Shown in pieces: positions 9,775 to 20,406 of a stretch of DNA of 64,000 bases (positions within the stretch are counted from its first letter, which is position 1; the number at the start of each line of letters is the position of its first letter). The stretch is from Streptomyces sp. SAJ15 (GTDB lineage Bacteria; Actinomycetota; Actinomycetes; Streptomycetales; Streptomycetaceae), in the NCBI RefSeq assembly GCF_007595705.1, contig NZ_NISY01000004.1, positions 434,001-498,000 of the forward strand, written 5' to 3'. The notes below the pieces were generated by a model. The model worked only from the letters and a program-made list of their open reading frames with translations. It did not search any database and was not told the origin of the DNA. The translations under genes and the position numbers were made by a program.

Positions 9775-10158
9775 CTAGCCTTCGGTCGAGGTGACGGTCC
9801 GGCGCCGTGCCGCGTGGGTGAGGGCCTCTTCTGCGCGGGCCACCGAGCCGTACCTCTCGAAGACCTTCATGAGTCCGGTGATGCGGAGCACCACCAGCAC
9901 CTCCTTGGAGATCGGGGCCAGGGCGAGGCCGCCGTCGACCCGCCGTACCCGTCTCAGCGCGCCGACCAGGACACCCAGGCAGGTGCTGTCGATCCAGTGC
10001 ACCCCACTCATGTCGATCACCAGGTGATGGCGGCCCTGGTCGATCAGCGCGATCAGCACCGCGTGCAGCTTCGGCGCCTCGTAGACATCGGGTTCGCCCT
10101 CGACGGTCACCACGGTCACCGTGTCGGACAGGTGCTCGTACCCGACCTTCAGCTCCAT
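9775..10158 (-). CDS. STAS-domain protein, paralogue of the BldG-like gene
   Basis: 127-residue STAS protein aligning end to end with the one at 5550-5972: shared YEHLSD, VTVV, DVYEAPKLHAVLI, LVIDMSGV, LRITGLMKVF. The phospho-acceptor region reads WIDSTCLGV, so the serine is kept while the usual glycine is a cysteine. It is probably an anti-sigma factor antagonist or a regulator module of the same partner-switching type. It is convergent with the NTPase gene. Its own start, MELKVGYEHL, matches the family N-terminus. Confidence 0.87.
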   Translation of the reverse strand: MELKVGYEHLSDTVTVVTVEGEPDVYEAPKLHAVLIALIDQGRHHLVIDMSGVHWIDSTCLGVLVGALRRVRRVDGGLALAPISKEVLVVLRITGLMKVFERYGSVARAEEALTHAARRRTVTSTEG

Positions 10159-10177
10159 CGGCGAGCCACCGCCCCCG

Positions 10178-10429
10178 CTAAGACTCCGGACTCTCCAGCC
10201 ATCCCTCGTACTCCTCCGCCAGCTCGTGGAGCGCCTCGCCGTGGAGGTTCCCCGCCGTGTCCTCGACCACCACCAGCCACTGGGCGTCCTCGGCGTCGTC
10301 CTCGCCCGCCAACGCGTCCCGGACCAGCTGCGGCTCCTCGGTCAGGCCGAACCGCTCCACCACGGTCTCGGCCACCTCCTCCGCCGCGTCGCGGTCGGGG
10401 AGGACCAGCACATGTCGCACATCGCTCAC
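10178..10429 (-). CDS. Small acidic conserved hypothetical protein
   Basis: 83-residue protein with many Asp and Glu residues. It begins VSDVRHVLVLPDRDAAEEVAE, with a middle QLVRDALAGEDDAEDAQWLVVVED and a C-terminus AEEYEGWLES. The first strand followed by an amphipathic helix and a second strand suggests a small alpha/beta fold. Start GTG 10429 is preferred to ATG 10435 because GGAG is nine bases upstream of the GTG but only three from the ATG. It diverges from holA across 57 bases, so the two share a promoter region. Function unknown; similar small proteins next to holA are common in streptomycetes. Confidence 0.7.
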   Translation of the reverse strand: MSDVRHVLVLPDRDAAEEVAETVVERFGLTEEPQLVRDALAGEDDAEDAQWLVVVEDTAGNLHGEALHELAEEYEGWLESPES

Positions 10430-10486
10430 GGGCATATTCTCCGGCACGGATCGAGGTGTCAGCCCCTCGTGGGATGCTGGTCCGCG

Positions 10487-11479
10487 ATGGCCAGGAAGAG
10501 TACGACCGACGACCCGCTCGCCCCCGTGACGATCGCCGTGGGGCAGGAGGACCTGCTGCTCGACCGCGCCGTGCAGCAGGTCGTGGCGGCCGCGCGCGCC
10601 GCCGACCCGGACACCGATGTGCGCGACCTCATGCCGGACGCGCTGCAGCCCGGCACGCTGGCCGAGCTGACCAGCCCGTCGCTGTTCGCCGAGCGCAAGG
10701 TCGTGGTGGTGCGCAACGCCCAGGACCTCTCCGCCGACACGATCAAGGACGTGAAGGGGTATCTCGGCGCCCCGGCCGAGGAGATCACCCTGGTGCTGCT
10801 GCACGCCGGCGGGGCCAAGGGCAAGGGGCTGCTCGACGCCGCGCGCAAGGCCGGCGCCCGCGAGGTGGCCTGCCCCAAGATGACCAAGCCCGCCGACCGG
10901 CTGACGTTCGTGCGGACGGAGTTCCGGGGGACCGGCCGCTCCGCGACCCCCGAGGCATGTCAGGCGCTGGTCGACGCCATCGGCAGCGATCTGCGCGAGC
11001 TGGCCAGCGCCTGCGCGCAGTTGGTGGCCGATGTGGAGGGCGTCATCGACGAGGCCGTCGTCGCCCGCTATTACACGGGGCGGGCCGAGGCGTCGAGCTT
11101 CACCGTCGCCGACCGCGCGGTCGAAGGACGCGCGGCCGAGGCCCTCGAAGCGCTGCGCTGGGCGCTGTCGACCGGCGTCGCCCCGGTGCTGATCACCAGC
11201 GCGCTCGCCCAGGGCGTCCGCTCCATCGGGAAGCTCGCCTCCGCGCCCCGCGGCGCCCGCCCCGCCGATCTCGCGCGCGACTTGGGCATGCCACCGTGGA
11301 AGATCGACCGCGTGCGCCAGCAGATGCGCGGTTGGTCGGCGGACGGGGTGGCGGTCGCGCTCCGCGCGGTGGCCGAGGCCGACGCGGGCGTCAAGGGCGG
11401 CGGGGACGACCCCGAGTACGCCCTGGAGAAGGCCGTCGTCACCATCGCCCGCGCCGCCCGCTCGAACCGCGGCCGCTGA
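10487..11479 (+). CDS. holA: DNA polymerase III subunit delta
   Basis: 330-residue clamp-loader delta subunit, an AAA+-fold protein that opens the beta sliding clamp. Characteristic stretches are an N-terminal VTIAVGQEDLLLDRAV in place of a functional Walker A, ERKVVVVRNAQDL, TLVLLHAGGAKGKGLLDAA, and the helical collar LGMPPWKIDRVRQQMRGW. Length fits the family. The start at 10487 (MARKSTTDD) is the expected N-terminus; the frame upstream is antisense to the small acidic gene. rpsT lies a short distance downstream, the usual neighbourhood of holA in actinobacteria. Confidence 0.93.
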   Translation: MARKSTTDDPLAPVTIAVGQEDLLLDRAVQQVVAAARAADPDTDVRDLMPDALQPGTLAELTSPSLFAERKVVVVRNAQDLSADTIKDVKGYLGAPAEEITLVLLHAGGAKGKGLLDAARKAGAREVACPKMTKPADRLTFVRTEFRGTGRSATPEACQALVDAIGSDLRELASACAQLVADVEGVIDEAVVARYYTGRAEASSFTVADRAVEGRAAEALEALRWALSTGVAPVLITSALAQGVRSIGKLASAPRGARPADLARDLGMPPWKIDRVRQQMRGWSADGVAVALRAVAEADAGVKGGGDDPEYALEKAVVTIARAARSNRGR

Positions 11480-11606
11480 CCCCCGGCCCCGGGACCGGGC
11501 CGGGATGGGGACCGCCGACGACCGGGACCGATGAGGACCGGGGCCGACGACGGCCGGGACCGACGACGACCGGGGCCGACGACGGACGACCGGGGCGGAA
11601 GGCCCG
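11480..11606. repeat. Degenerate GC-rich repeat between convergent genes
   Basis: The gap between holA and the convergent membrane-protein gene consists of imperfect copies of a unit like GACGACCGGGGCC, with GGGACCGA variants. It is low-complexity, could form local hairpins, and may terminate both genes. No coding frame is supported. Confidence 0.6.
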
Positions 11607-12524
11607 TTACTTCTGGAGCTTGGCCAGCGTGGCCTTGGCGCTGGTCTGCAGCAGTTCGCCCGCCTTGTCGGGGGAGACCGCCGTGACCCCGGTGGAGGAG
11701 GACGACACGTACTCGGACCAGGTGATCTGGTAGGTGAACCAGCCGTCGCGGACGCCGAGGATCACATAGGCCCCGTCGTCCTCGCCGTCCTTCTCCTTCA
11801 CGGTCACCAGATACGCCTCGTCGCCGACGCCGGAGACGTCCTTGAGGACGTACTTGTCGCCCCCGGAGGCATCCAGGCTCTCGTACGCCTTGTACTGGGC
11901 CTCGAACTCGGGCGCCGGATCCGTCTTCTTGTGCAGGCTGGCGGAGGTGTAGACGCTCACCGAGGAGTAGTCGTCGCTGGACGCGCCCGTCGGCTTGTAC
12001 TCGATCTCGCAGGACATCCCGTCGAGGGCGGCGTGCTCGGAGCCGTCGTGCTCCGGGTTCTTCTCGTCCTCGTCCGGGGTGTCCTCCCGGAACCCGGCGC
12101 CCTCGAAGGCGGAGAAGTCGGAGGACGCGCAGAGGTCCTCCTTGTAGCGGTAGCCGGCCAGGTCGGCCTTCTCCTCGCCGTCGAAGCCGCCGGTGGCGAA
12201 GAGCGTGCCGGCCCAGACCGCCGAGGCGAGCACCGCGCCGCCGACGCCCCACAGCCAGCCCTTGCCCTTGCCACCGCCTCCGCCGCCGGGCGGGGCCGGG
12301 AAGCCGGACGGGGGTGTGACGGCACCGAAGCCGGCGGGCGGCGGCACCGCTCCCGGCGCCGCCCCGGGCATGGGCGTCCCACCGGCCGGAGGCTGCGCGT
12401 ACGGATTGGGCTGCGGCGGCTGCGGCGGAACCTGGCCGTACGGGTTCGGCGGCGCGGGCGGCATCCCCGGCTGCTGCGGCGGCTGCTGGTACGGGTTGGG
12501 CGTCTGGTCCCCCGGTATCGACAT
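11607..12524 (-). CDS. Proline-rich single-pass membrane protein with extracytoplasmic domain
   Basis: 305-residue protein. The cytoplasmic N-terminus (residues 1 to about 90) is rich in Pro, Gln, Asn, Tyr and Gly (repeats like PNPYQQPP and PNPYGQVPP). One membrane helix follows (about 95-115, WGVGGAVLASAVWAGTLFATGG), then an extracytoplasmic domain of about 190 residues rich in Asp, Glu and Lys and containing two cysteines. This layout is frequent in streptomycete surface proteins of unknown role. Start 12524 begins MSIPGDQTP; the upstream frame runs into the intergenic hairpins. Confidence 0.75.
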   Translation of the reverse strand: MSIPGDQTPNPYQQPPQQPGMPPAPPNPYGQVPPQPPQPNPYAQPPAGGTPMPGAAPGAVPPPAGFGAVTPPSGFPAPPGGGGGGKGKGWLWGVGGAVLASAVWAGTLFATGGFDGEEKADLAGYRYKEDLCASSDFSAFEGAGFREDTPDEDEKNPEHDGSEHAALDGMSCEIEYKPTGASSDDYSSVSVYTSASLHKKTDPAPEFEAQYKAYESLDASGGDKYVLKDVSGVGDEAYLVTVKEKDGEDDGAYVILGVRDGWFTYQITWSEYVSSSSTGVTAVSPDKAGELLQTSAKATLAKLQK

Positions 12525-12659
12525 GCGCGAAGAGTACCCGAACGGGTACAGGGCGAAGACGCTTCCGGGGTCACGAAACGGCTCACGCCTCAACCGCGCC
12601 CCCGGCGCCCCGGGGCGCCCGGCCGCACTCGCTGCCGTGCACCCGTGCCCGACCACGCC

Positions 12660-12705
12660 GAAGGCCCCGTCCGGCCTCCGGGGAAAGGAGGCGGAAGGGG
12701 CCTTC
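12660..12705. terminator. Strong hairpin upstream of the proline-rich membrane gene
   Basis: The arms GAAGGCCCC and GGGGCCTTC (12660-12668 and 12697-12705) are exactly complementary. The interior continues pairing (TCCGGCCTCC with GGAGGCGGA, one bulge) around a short loop. No T-tract follows on either strand, as is usual for Streptomyces terminators. Its place between rpsT and 12524 suggests termination of rpsT transcripts. Confidence 0.6.
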
Positions 12706-12720
12706 GGTACCAGCTGTGGT

Positions 12721-12783
12721 GCGCCGCACCCGCGTGGCGAACGCAGGCCGCGTGCGGCGCGATGTCGCTGTGCGAGACAGCGA
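12721..12783. other. Two further hairpins downstream of rpsT
   Basis: GCGCCGCAC (12721-12729) pairs with GTGCGGCGC (12752-12760). Just beyond it, TCGCTGT and ACAGCGA (12765-12771 and 12777-12783) enclose a 5-base loop. With the hairpin at 12660 the 420-base gap holds three stable stems and no supported coding frame. It may be a compound terminator or a structured RNA. Confidence 0.5.
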
Positions 12784-12946
12784 GGCTTGCTCTACAGGAC
12801 TGCTCCTGCGGGCCGCCGGTCGGAGCGGGTGAGAGGGACCGCTGTGCCCGTTCCGGCGGGGGCTTCACGCCCCGGTGGATTCCAGAAGCGCCTCGTCAGG
12901 ACCCGGAGGTCCGAACCCGGCGGTGTTCCGGAAAGACGTGCGGAGG

Positions 12947-13213
12947 TCAGCCCTGGAGGGACGAGACCTGCTGCGCCAGCGCCGACTTCTTGTTGGCGGC
13001 GGCGTTCTTGTGGATGACGCCCTTGCTGGCGGCCTTGTCCAGCTTCTTGCTGGCCTCGCGGACGGCGACGGTGGCCTTCTCGAGGTCACCGGCGGCCACG
13101 GCCTCGCGGGCCTTGCGGATGGCGGTCTTGACCGAGGACTTGATCGACTTGTTGCGAAGTCGCGCCTTCTCGTTGGTCTTGTTCCGCTTGATCTGGGACT
13201 TGATGTTCGCCAC
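12947..13213 (-). CDS. rpsT: 30S ribosomal protein S20
   Basis: 88-residue ribosomal protein S20, a 16S rRNA-binding primary assembly protein. The sequence is very basic and typical: [23 protein letters not shown] near the start, AIRKAREAV in the middle, and [19 protein letters not shown] at the end. The start codon is GTG at 13213 with AAAAGG upstream. It is divergent from lepA, as in most actinobacteria. Confidence 0.97.
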   Translation of the reverse strand: MANIKSQIKRNKTNEKARLRNKSIKSSVKTAIRKAREAVAAGDLEKATVAVREASKKLDKAASKGVIHKNAAANKKSALAQQVSSLQG

Positions 13214-13250
13214 GAATGAGCCTTTTCAGGTTCGAATGGATGGTTCGCTT

Positions 13251-13266
13251 GGATCCCAGGGGATCC
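13251..13266. repeat. Short palindrome in the rpsT 5' leader
   Basis: GGATCCC and GGGATCC flank a 2-base centre, 38 bases upstream of the rpsT start codon. In the untranslated leader it could be an RNA stem or a protein site; S20 is autoregulated in some bacteria, but no link is shown here. Confidence 0.4.
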
Positions 13267-13308
13267 GGGGCGCGCCTCGGCATGAGAGGGCACGAGGCAC
13301 AGTGGACC

Positions 13309-13338
13309 AGGCTACCAGCAGGCTCTAACGCGTCCCAA
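13309..13338 (-). promoter_or_regulatory. Probable rpsT promoter
   Basis: On the minus strand TTGGGA (13338-13333) and TAGCCT (13314-13309) are separated by 18 bases, a good match to the sigma-70/HrdB consensus. Transcription would start near 13302, giving a leader of about 90 bases before the GTG of rpsT. Confidence 0.5.
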
Positions 13339-13426
13339 ACCGGAGAGCGCCGCCCGGTCATGGGACGATAGGGGGAAACCAACACCTGGAACCAACACCG
13401 CGTCCCGCCTAGACACAGGACCCTGC

Positions 13427-15298
13427 GTGCCCGCGACCCCTACCAACGTGCCGGAGCCGAGCCGTACCGACCCGGCGCTCATCCGCAACTTCTGCATCAT
13501 CGCGCACATCGACCACGGCAAGTCGACGCTGGCCGACCGGATGCTTCAGCTCACCGGAGTGGTCGAGCAGCGGCAGATGCGCGCGCAGTACCTCGACCGC
13601 ATGGACATCGAGCGCGAGCGCGGCATCACCATCAAGTCCCAGGCGGTCCGTCTGCCGTGGGCCCCGACCACGGGGCCCGACCAGGGCCGTACCCACATCC
13701 TCAACATGATCGACACGCCTGGGCACGTCGACTTCACCTATGAGGTGTCGCGGTCGCTGGCGGCCTGTGAGGGCACCATCCTGCTCGTCGACGCCGCGCA
13801 GGGCATCGAGGCGCAGACCCTCGCCAACCTCTACCTGGCGATGGAGAACGACCTCGCCATCGTCCCCGTGCTGAACAAGATCGACCTGCCGGCCGCGCAG
13901 CCCGAGAAGTTCGCCGAGGAGCTCGCGAACCTGGTCGGCTGCGACCCGGACGACGTGCTGCGCGTCTCGGCCAAGACCGGCATGGGCGTCGAGGCCCTGC
14001 TGGACCGCGTGGTGCGGGAGGTCCCGGCCCCGGTGGGCGTGGCCGACGCCCCCGCCCGCGCGATGATCTTCGACTCGGTCTACGACTCCTACCGCGGTGT
14101 CGTGACCTACGTCCGTGTCGTCGACGGCCAGCTCGGCAAGCGCGAGCGCATCAGGATGATGTCGACCGGCGCGACCCACGAGCTGCTGGAGATCGGCACC
14201 AACTCGCCCGAGATGCTGCCGGCCGACGGCCTCGGCGTCGGCGAGGTGGGCTACCTCATCACCGGTGTGAAGGACGTCCGTCAGTCCAAGGTCGGTGACA
14301 CGATCACCCAGCAGACCAAGGGCGCCACGGAGGCGCTCGGCGGCTACAAGGACCCCAAGCCGATGGTGTTCTCCGGCCTCTACCCGCTGGACGGCTCGGA
14401 CTACCCGGAGCTGCGCGACGCCCTCGACAAGCTCCAGCTCAACGACGCCGCGCTGGTCTACGAGCCGGAGACCTCCGCCGCGCTGGGCTTCGGCTTCCGC
14501 GTCGGCTTCCTCGGCCTGCTCCACCTGGACGTGATCCGCGAGCGCCTGGAGCGCGAGTTCGGGCTCGACCTGATCGCCACCGCCCCCAACGTGGTCTACC
14601 GCGTGCTCATGGAGGACGGCAGCGAGCACACGGTCACCAACCCGAGCGAGTTCCCCGAGGGCAAGATCTCCGAGGTCTACGAGCCGGTGGTGCGCGCCAC
14701 CATCCTCGCGCCCAGTGAGTTCATCGGCTCGATCATGGAGCTCTGCCAGACCCGTCGCGGCACCCTGCTCGGCATGGACTACCTCTCCGAGGACCGGGTG
14801 GAGATCCGCTACACCCTGCCCCTCGCCGAGATCGTCTTCGACTTCTTCGACCAGCTGAAGTCCAAGACCCGCGGCTACGCCTCGCTGGACTACGAGCCCA
14901 CCGGCGAGCAGACCTCCCAGCTGGTGAAGGTCGACATCCTGCTGCACGGCGACAAGGTGGACGCGTTCTCCGCGATCACCCACCGGGACAACGCCTACGC
15001 CTACGGCGTCCGCCTGGTCGCCAAGCTCAAGGAGCTCATCCCGCGGCAGGCCTTCGAGGTCCCCGTCCAGGCGGCCATCGGCTCCCGGGTCATCGCCCGC
15101 GAGACCATCCGCGCCATCCGCAAGGACGTCCTCGCCAAGTGCTACGGCGGTGACATCTCCCGTAAGCGGAAGCTGCTGGAGAAGCAGAAGGAAGGCAAGA
15201 AGCGGATGAAGATGGTCGGCTCCGTGGAGGTCCCGCAGGAGGCGTTCATCGCGGTGCTCTCCAGCGACGACTCCGCGGGCGGCAAGGGCAAGAAGTAA
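13427..15298 (+). CDS. lepA: Elongation factor 4 (LepA), ribosome-associated GTPase
   Basis: 623-residue translational GTPase that acts on stalled or mis-translocated ribosomes. G1 is AHIDHGKST at residues 26-34, G3 is DTPGH near 101-105 and G4 is NKID. Domains II and III follow, then the LepA-specific C-terminus ([23 protein letters not shown]). The length fits the actinobacterial form with a short N-terminal extension. The start is GTG 13427, shortly after the rpsT promoter region. Confidence 0.97.
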   Translation: MPATPTNVPEPSRTDPALIRNFCIIAHIDHGKSTLADRMLQLTGVVEQRQMRAQYLDRMDIERERGITIKSQAVRLPWAPTTGPDQGRTHILNMIDTPGHVDFTYEVSRSLAACEGTILLVDAAQGIEAQTLANLYLAMENDLAIVPVLNKIDLPAAQPEKFAEELANLVGCDPDDVLRVSAKTGMGVEALLDRVVREVPAPVGVADAPARAMIFDSVYDSYRGVVTYVRVVDGQLGKRERIRMMSTGATHELLEIGTNSPEMLPADGLGVGEVGYLITGVKDVRQSKVGDTITQQTKGATEALGGYKDPKPMVFSGLYPLDGSDYPELRDALDKLQLNDAALVYEPETSAALGFGFRVGFLGLLHLDVIRERLEREFGLDLIATAPNVVYRVLMEDGSEHTVTNPSEFPEGKISEVYEPVVRATILAPSEFIGSIMELCQTRRGTLLGMDYLSEDRVEIRYTLPLAEIVFDFFDQLKSKTRGYASLDYEPTGEQTSQLVKVDILLHGDKVDAFSAITHRDNAYAYGVRLVAKLKELIPRQAFEVPVQAAIGSRVIARETIRAIRKDVLAKCYGGDISRKRKLLEKQKEGKKRMKMVGSVEVPQEAFIAVLSSDDSAGGKGKK

Positions 15299-15305
15299 TC
15301 CGTAC

Positions 15306-15338
15306 GCCTCACGGGCTCGCCAGGAGCGCCCGTGAGGC
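15306..15338 (+). terminator. lepA terminator hairpin
   Basis: GCCTCACGGGC (15306-15316) and GCCCGTGAGGC (15328-15338) form an 11-bp perfect stem with an 11-base loop, eight bases after the lepA stop codon. No T-tract follows. The rest of the 300-base gap before the next gene shows only a GGAGG site at its end. Confidence 0.7.
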
Positions 15339-15600
15339 GCGGCCGTGGAATCCGCGGCCGGGTCGTCACACCGACCCCGACAAGGGTCCGGCGCACCACG
15401 CCGGGCCCTTGATCCGAGTTCCGCGGACAACGTCCCCGCCAGACCCTTACCAACAGCGGATACGGCCTCTACGCTGATCTCCACTCGAAGGTTACCCACG
15501 AGTCAATAAGACGAGTCGGCCGACGGAGTCCGACCATCGACGGAAGTCGAGGGTCGACGGCGTCGGTCGACGAGCGTTGAGGCGGGCCCCGGAGGATGCC

Positions 15601-17487
<1,887 letters not shown>

Positions 17488-17679
17488 CGCCTCGCCGGCG
17501 GGGCGAAGCGAGGGTGAGGGGCCGGCCGGATCCGGCCCCCCACACCTCCGGCCTCCGATCTTCCGCGGACCGACCCCGTCCGCGGACCGACCGTTCTCGC
17601 GGGCGGGCCGTCCCCCGGCCGGGCCGGCCCCACCACGAGGCGGGCCGGGTCGCTCCGGCGATGCCGGACAATGGGTTGC

Positions 17680-18912
17680 ATGCCTTCCGTACTGCCCGAT
17701 GGTGAGCCCGTGCCCGACGACGGGGCGCTGCCCCGTGACGCGCTGGCGGGTGCGGCCGGGCGGCCGCTGGGCTTCTACCTGCACGTGCCGTACTGTGCCA
17801 CCCGCTGCGGCTACTGCGACTTCAACACGTACACCGCCAGCGAGCTGCGTGGCTCCGGCGGCGCCCTCGCCTCGCGCGAGAACTACGCCGACACGCTGAT
17901 CGAGGAGATCCGGCTGGCGCGCGAGGTGCTGGGCGACGACCCACGCCCGGTCCAGACGGTCTTCGTCGGCGGCGGCACCCCGACCCTGCTGCCCGCGGCC
18001 GATCTGGGGCGGATGCTCGCCGCCATCCGGGAGGAGTTCGGGCTGGCGCCGGACGCCGAGGTCACCACCGAGGCCAACCCGGAGTCCGTCGGCCCGCGCT
18101 ACCTCGCCGAGCTGCGCGACGGCGGATACAACCGGGTCTCCTTCGGCATGCAGAGCGCCCGTCGGCATGTGCTGAAGATCCTCGACCGCACCCACACCCC
18201 GGGCCGCCCCGAGGCCTGCGTCGCCGAGGCCCGCGCGGCCGGCTTCGAGCACGTCAACCTGGACCTGATCTACGGCACGCCGGGCGAGAGCGACGACGAC
18301 TGGCGCGCCTCCCTGGACGCGGCGCTGGGCGCGGAGCCCGATCACGTCTCCGCCTACGCGCTGATCGTCGAGGAGGGCACCCAGCTCGCCCGGCGCATCC
18401 GGCGCGGCGAGGTCCCGATGACCGACGACGACGTGCACGCCGACCGCTATCTGATCGCCGAGGACCGGCTGTCGGCCGCCGGCTTCGAGTGGTACGAGGT
18501 CTCCAACTGGGCCACCACCCCCGAGGGCCGCTGCCGCCACAACGAGCTGTACTGGCGCGGCGCCGACTGGTGGGGCGCGGGTCCCGGCGCCCACAGCCAC
18601 GTCGGCGGCGTGCGGTGGTGGAACGTCAAGCACCCGGGCGCCTACGCCCAGGCCCTCAGCGAGGGCCGGTCGCCCGGCGCGGGCCGCGAGGTCCTCGCCG
18701 AGGAGGACCGTCGGGTCGAGCGGATCCTGCTGGAGCTGCGGCTGTCCGAGGGCTGCCCGCTGGACCTGCTGAAGCCGGCCGGCCGCGCGGCGGCCGAGCG
18801 CGCCCTGGCGGACGGGCTGCTGGAGCGGGGCCCGTACGACGCCGGCCGCGCGGTGCTGACGCTGCGCGGGCGGCTGCTGGCCGACGCGGTGGTGCGCGAT
18901 CTGGTGGACTGA
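17680..18912 (+). CDS. hemW: Radical SAM protein HemW (HemN-like)
   Basis: About 410-residue radical SAM protein. The iron-sulfur motif is Cys39-x3-Cys43-x2-Cys46 followed by Asp-Phe, the pattern of HemW (heme chaperone) rather than of true HemN coproporphyrinogen dehydrogenase. SAM-binding stretches VFVGGGTPTLLP and ANPESV, and the C-terminal HNELYWRGADWWGAGPGAHSH, are present. The likely role is delivering heme to membrane respiratory proteins. ATG 17680 (MPSVLPDGE) matches the expected start; an in-frame ATG at 17671 is possible. Confidence 0.9.
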   Translation: MPSVLPDGEPVPDDGALPRDALAGAAGRPLGFYLHVPYCATRCGYCDFNTYTASELRGSGGALASRENYADTLIEEIRLAREVLGDDPRPVQTVFVGGGTPTLLPAADLGRMLAAIREEFGLAPDAEVTTEANPESVGPRYLAELRDGGYNRVSFGMQSARRHVLKILDRTHTPGRPEACVAEARAAGFEHVNLDLIYGTPGESDDDWRASLDAALGAEPDHVSAYALIVEEGTQLARRIRRGEVPMTDDDVHADRYLIAEDRLSAAGFEWYEVSNWATTPEGRCRHNELYWRGADWWGAGPGAHSHVGGVRWWNVKHPGAYAQALSEGRSPGAGREVLAEEDRRVERILLELRLSEGCPLDLLKPAGRAAAERALADGLLERGPYDAGRAVLTLRGRLLADAVVRDLVD

Positions 18913-19014
18913 TTACCTGTTCGGGTGAACTGACGCGCATACGCCGACTACCCGCCTACGCTCTCCATAGGCTGCCGTTACAAGCACGCGGCGGATGTGG
19001 AGGAGACCACGGAG

Positions 19015-19569
19015 ATGACCGCTGTGGATGAGCGCCGAATGACCGAGATCTTCGAGAACCTCGACGTTCCCGAGGGCATCAAGGTCGAGCTCCTCAGGGG
19101 GGAAATCGTGATGATGGCCGCGCCCAGCTGGGTGCACAACGACATCGTCGAGTGGGTGCAGGCGCAGATCCCCATCGAGAAGTGGCAGCGGAAGACGACG
19201 CAGGCCGTCGCGATCCCGGGCGAGGAGAGTGAGCCGCAGCCCGACCTCGTGGTCCTTGAGCGGGAGGCGTTCCAGGGGCCCGAGGCCCTGATCCCTTCCC
19301 CGGATGTGTCCCTCGTGGTGGAGGTGGTCTCCAAGACCAGTCGGGACCGTGACTACGGGGCCAAGCGCTCCATCTACGCGGCCGGCCGGGTGCCCGCCTA
19401 CCTGATCATCGATCCGTTCGCCGCCGAGTGCCTTCTGCTCACGGCCCCCGTCGGTGCCGGCTACGAGGCCAAGTACCAGGCGCAGCGGACCACCGGTTTC
19501 GGGGAGCCGGTCCCGCTCGACGTGCTCGGCATCGAACTGGACACCAGCCGCTTCCGTACGCTGCCCTGA
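19015..19569 (+). CDS. Uma2 family (DUF820) restriction-endonuclease-fold protein
   Basis: 184-residue protein with the PD-(D/E)XK fold typical of Uma2. Seen are KVELLRGEIVMM, then PQPDLVV near residue 75, then VVEVVSKTSRDRDYGAKRSIYAA (the E-x-S/K region near 103-109), and VPAYLIIDP. Family members are abundant in streptomycetes and of unknown biological role; nuclease activity is presumed from the fold. Start ATG 19015 follows GGAGGAG at nine bases; a GTG at 18997 is the alternative. It is a stand-alone gene. Confidence 0.88.
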   Translation: MTAVDERRMTEIFENLDVPEGIKVELLRGEIVMMAAPSWVHNDIVEWVQAQIPIEKWQRKTTQAVAIPGEESEPQPDLVVLEREAFQGPEALIPSPDVSLVVEVVSKTSRDRDYGAKRSIYAAGRVPAYLIIDPFAAECLLLTAPVGAGYEAKYQAQRTTGFGEPVPLDVLGIELDTSRFRTLP

Positions 19570-20397
19570 TCAGGCGGGGGCCGTCACGAAGTCGATCAGC
19601 TCCTCCACCCTTCCCAGCAGCTCCGGCCGCAGGTCCTTGTAGGTGCGGACCGAGCCCAGGATCCGCTGCCAGGCCGCGCCGGTGTGCTCCGGCCAGCCCA
19701 GCGCGCGGCAGACACCGGTCTTCCAGTCCACCCCGCGGGAGACCGTCGGCCAGGCGGGGATGCCCACGGACGAGGGCTTGACCGCCTCCCAGACGTCCAC
19801 GTACGGGTGGCCGACGACCAGGACGTGGTCGCCCGTCACCTCGGCGGCGATGCGGGACTCCTTGGAACCGGGGACCAGATGGTCCACCAGCACGCCCAGC
19901 CGGGCGTCCGGGCCCGGGGCGAAGTCGCGGACGAGGGCCGGAAGGTCGTCGACGCCCTCCAGGTACTCCACCACCACGCCCTCGACGCGCAGGTCGTCGC
20001 CCCACACCTTCTCCACCAGCTCGGCGTCGTGGCGTCCCTCGACGTAGATGCGGCCCGCGCGGGCGACGCGGGCGCGGGCACCGGGCACCGCGATCGAACC
20101 GGAGGCGGTCAGCCGGGGACCCGCCTGCCGGGCCGGGGCCGTCGGTCGGACCAGGGTGACGACCCGGCCCTCCAGCAGGAAGCCGCGCGGCTCCATGGGG
20201 AACACCCGGTGCTTGCCGAAGCGGTCCTCAAGAGTGACGGTGGGGCCCTGGGCGGTCTTCTCACAGCGGACGACGGCGCCGCAGAAGCCGGTGGCGACCT
20301 CCTCGACCACCAGATCGGGATCGGCGGGCACCTCGGGCGCGGGAGCGCTCCGCTTCCACGGAGGGGTCAGGTCCGGGTCGTACTGTCTGCTGCGCAC
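19570..20397 (-). CDS. DUF3097 family protein
   Basis: 275-residue conserved actinobacterial protein. It starts [16 protein letters not shown] with a GTG codon, has a beta-rich N-terminal part, and then a TOPRIM-like stretch [23 protein letters not shown] followed by [12 protein letters not shown]. The glutamate after GRIYV and the later DH pair fit an acidic metal-binding site as in TOPRIM folds. The function is unknown. The stop codon abuts the stop of the convergent Uma2 gene without overlap. The MBL-fold gene lies nine bases upstream, so the two probably form an operon. Confidence 0.85.
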   Translation of the reverse strand: MRSRQYDPDLTPPWKRSAPAPEVPADPDLVVEEVATGFCGAVVRCEKTAQGPTVTLEDRFGKHRVFPMEPRGFLLEGRVVTLVRPTAPARQAGPRLTASGSIAVPGARARVARAGRIYVEGRHDAELVEKVWGDDLRVEGVVVEYLEGVDDLPALVRDFAPGPDARLGVLVDHLVPGSKESRIAAEVTGDHVLVVGHPYVDVWEAVKPSSVGIPAWPTVSRGVDWKTGVCRALGWPEHTGAAWQRILGSVRTYKDLRPELLGRVEELIDFVTAPA

Positions 20398-20406
20398 CGG
20401 GAGACG

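Noticed and set aside
12740-12870. Possible tRNA gene downstream of rpsT
   Set aside because: The stems present do not make a cloverleaf, and no T-loop GTTCGA-type sequence is in the right place.
13409-15499. 696-codon minus-strand frame opposite lepA
   Set aside because: lepA is certain from its motifs, and the opposite frame has the usual His/Val/Arg/Asp-rich shadow composition.
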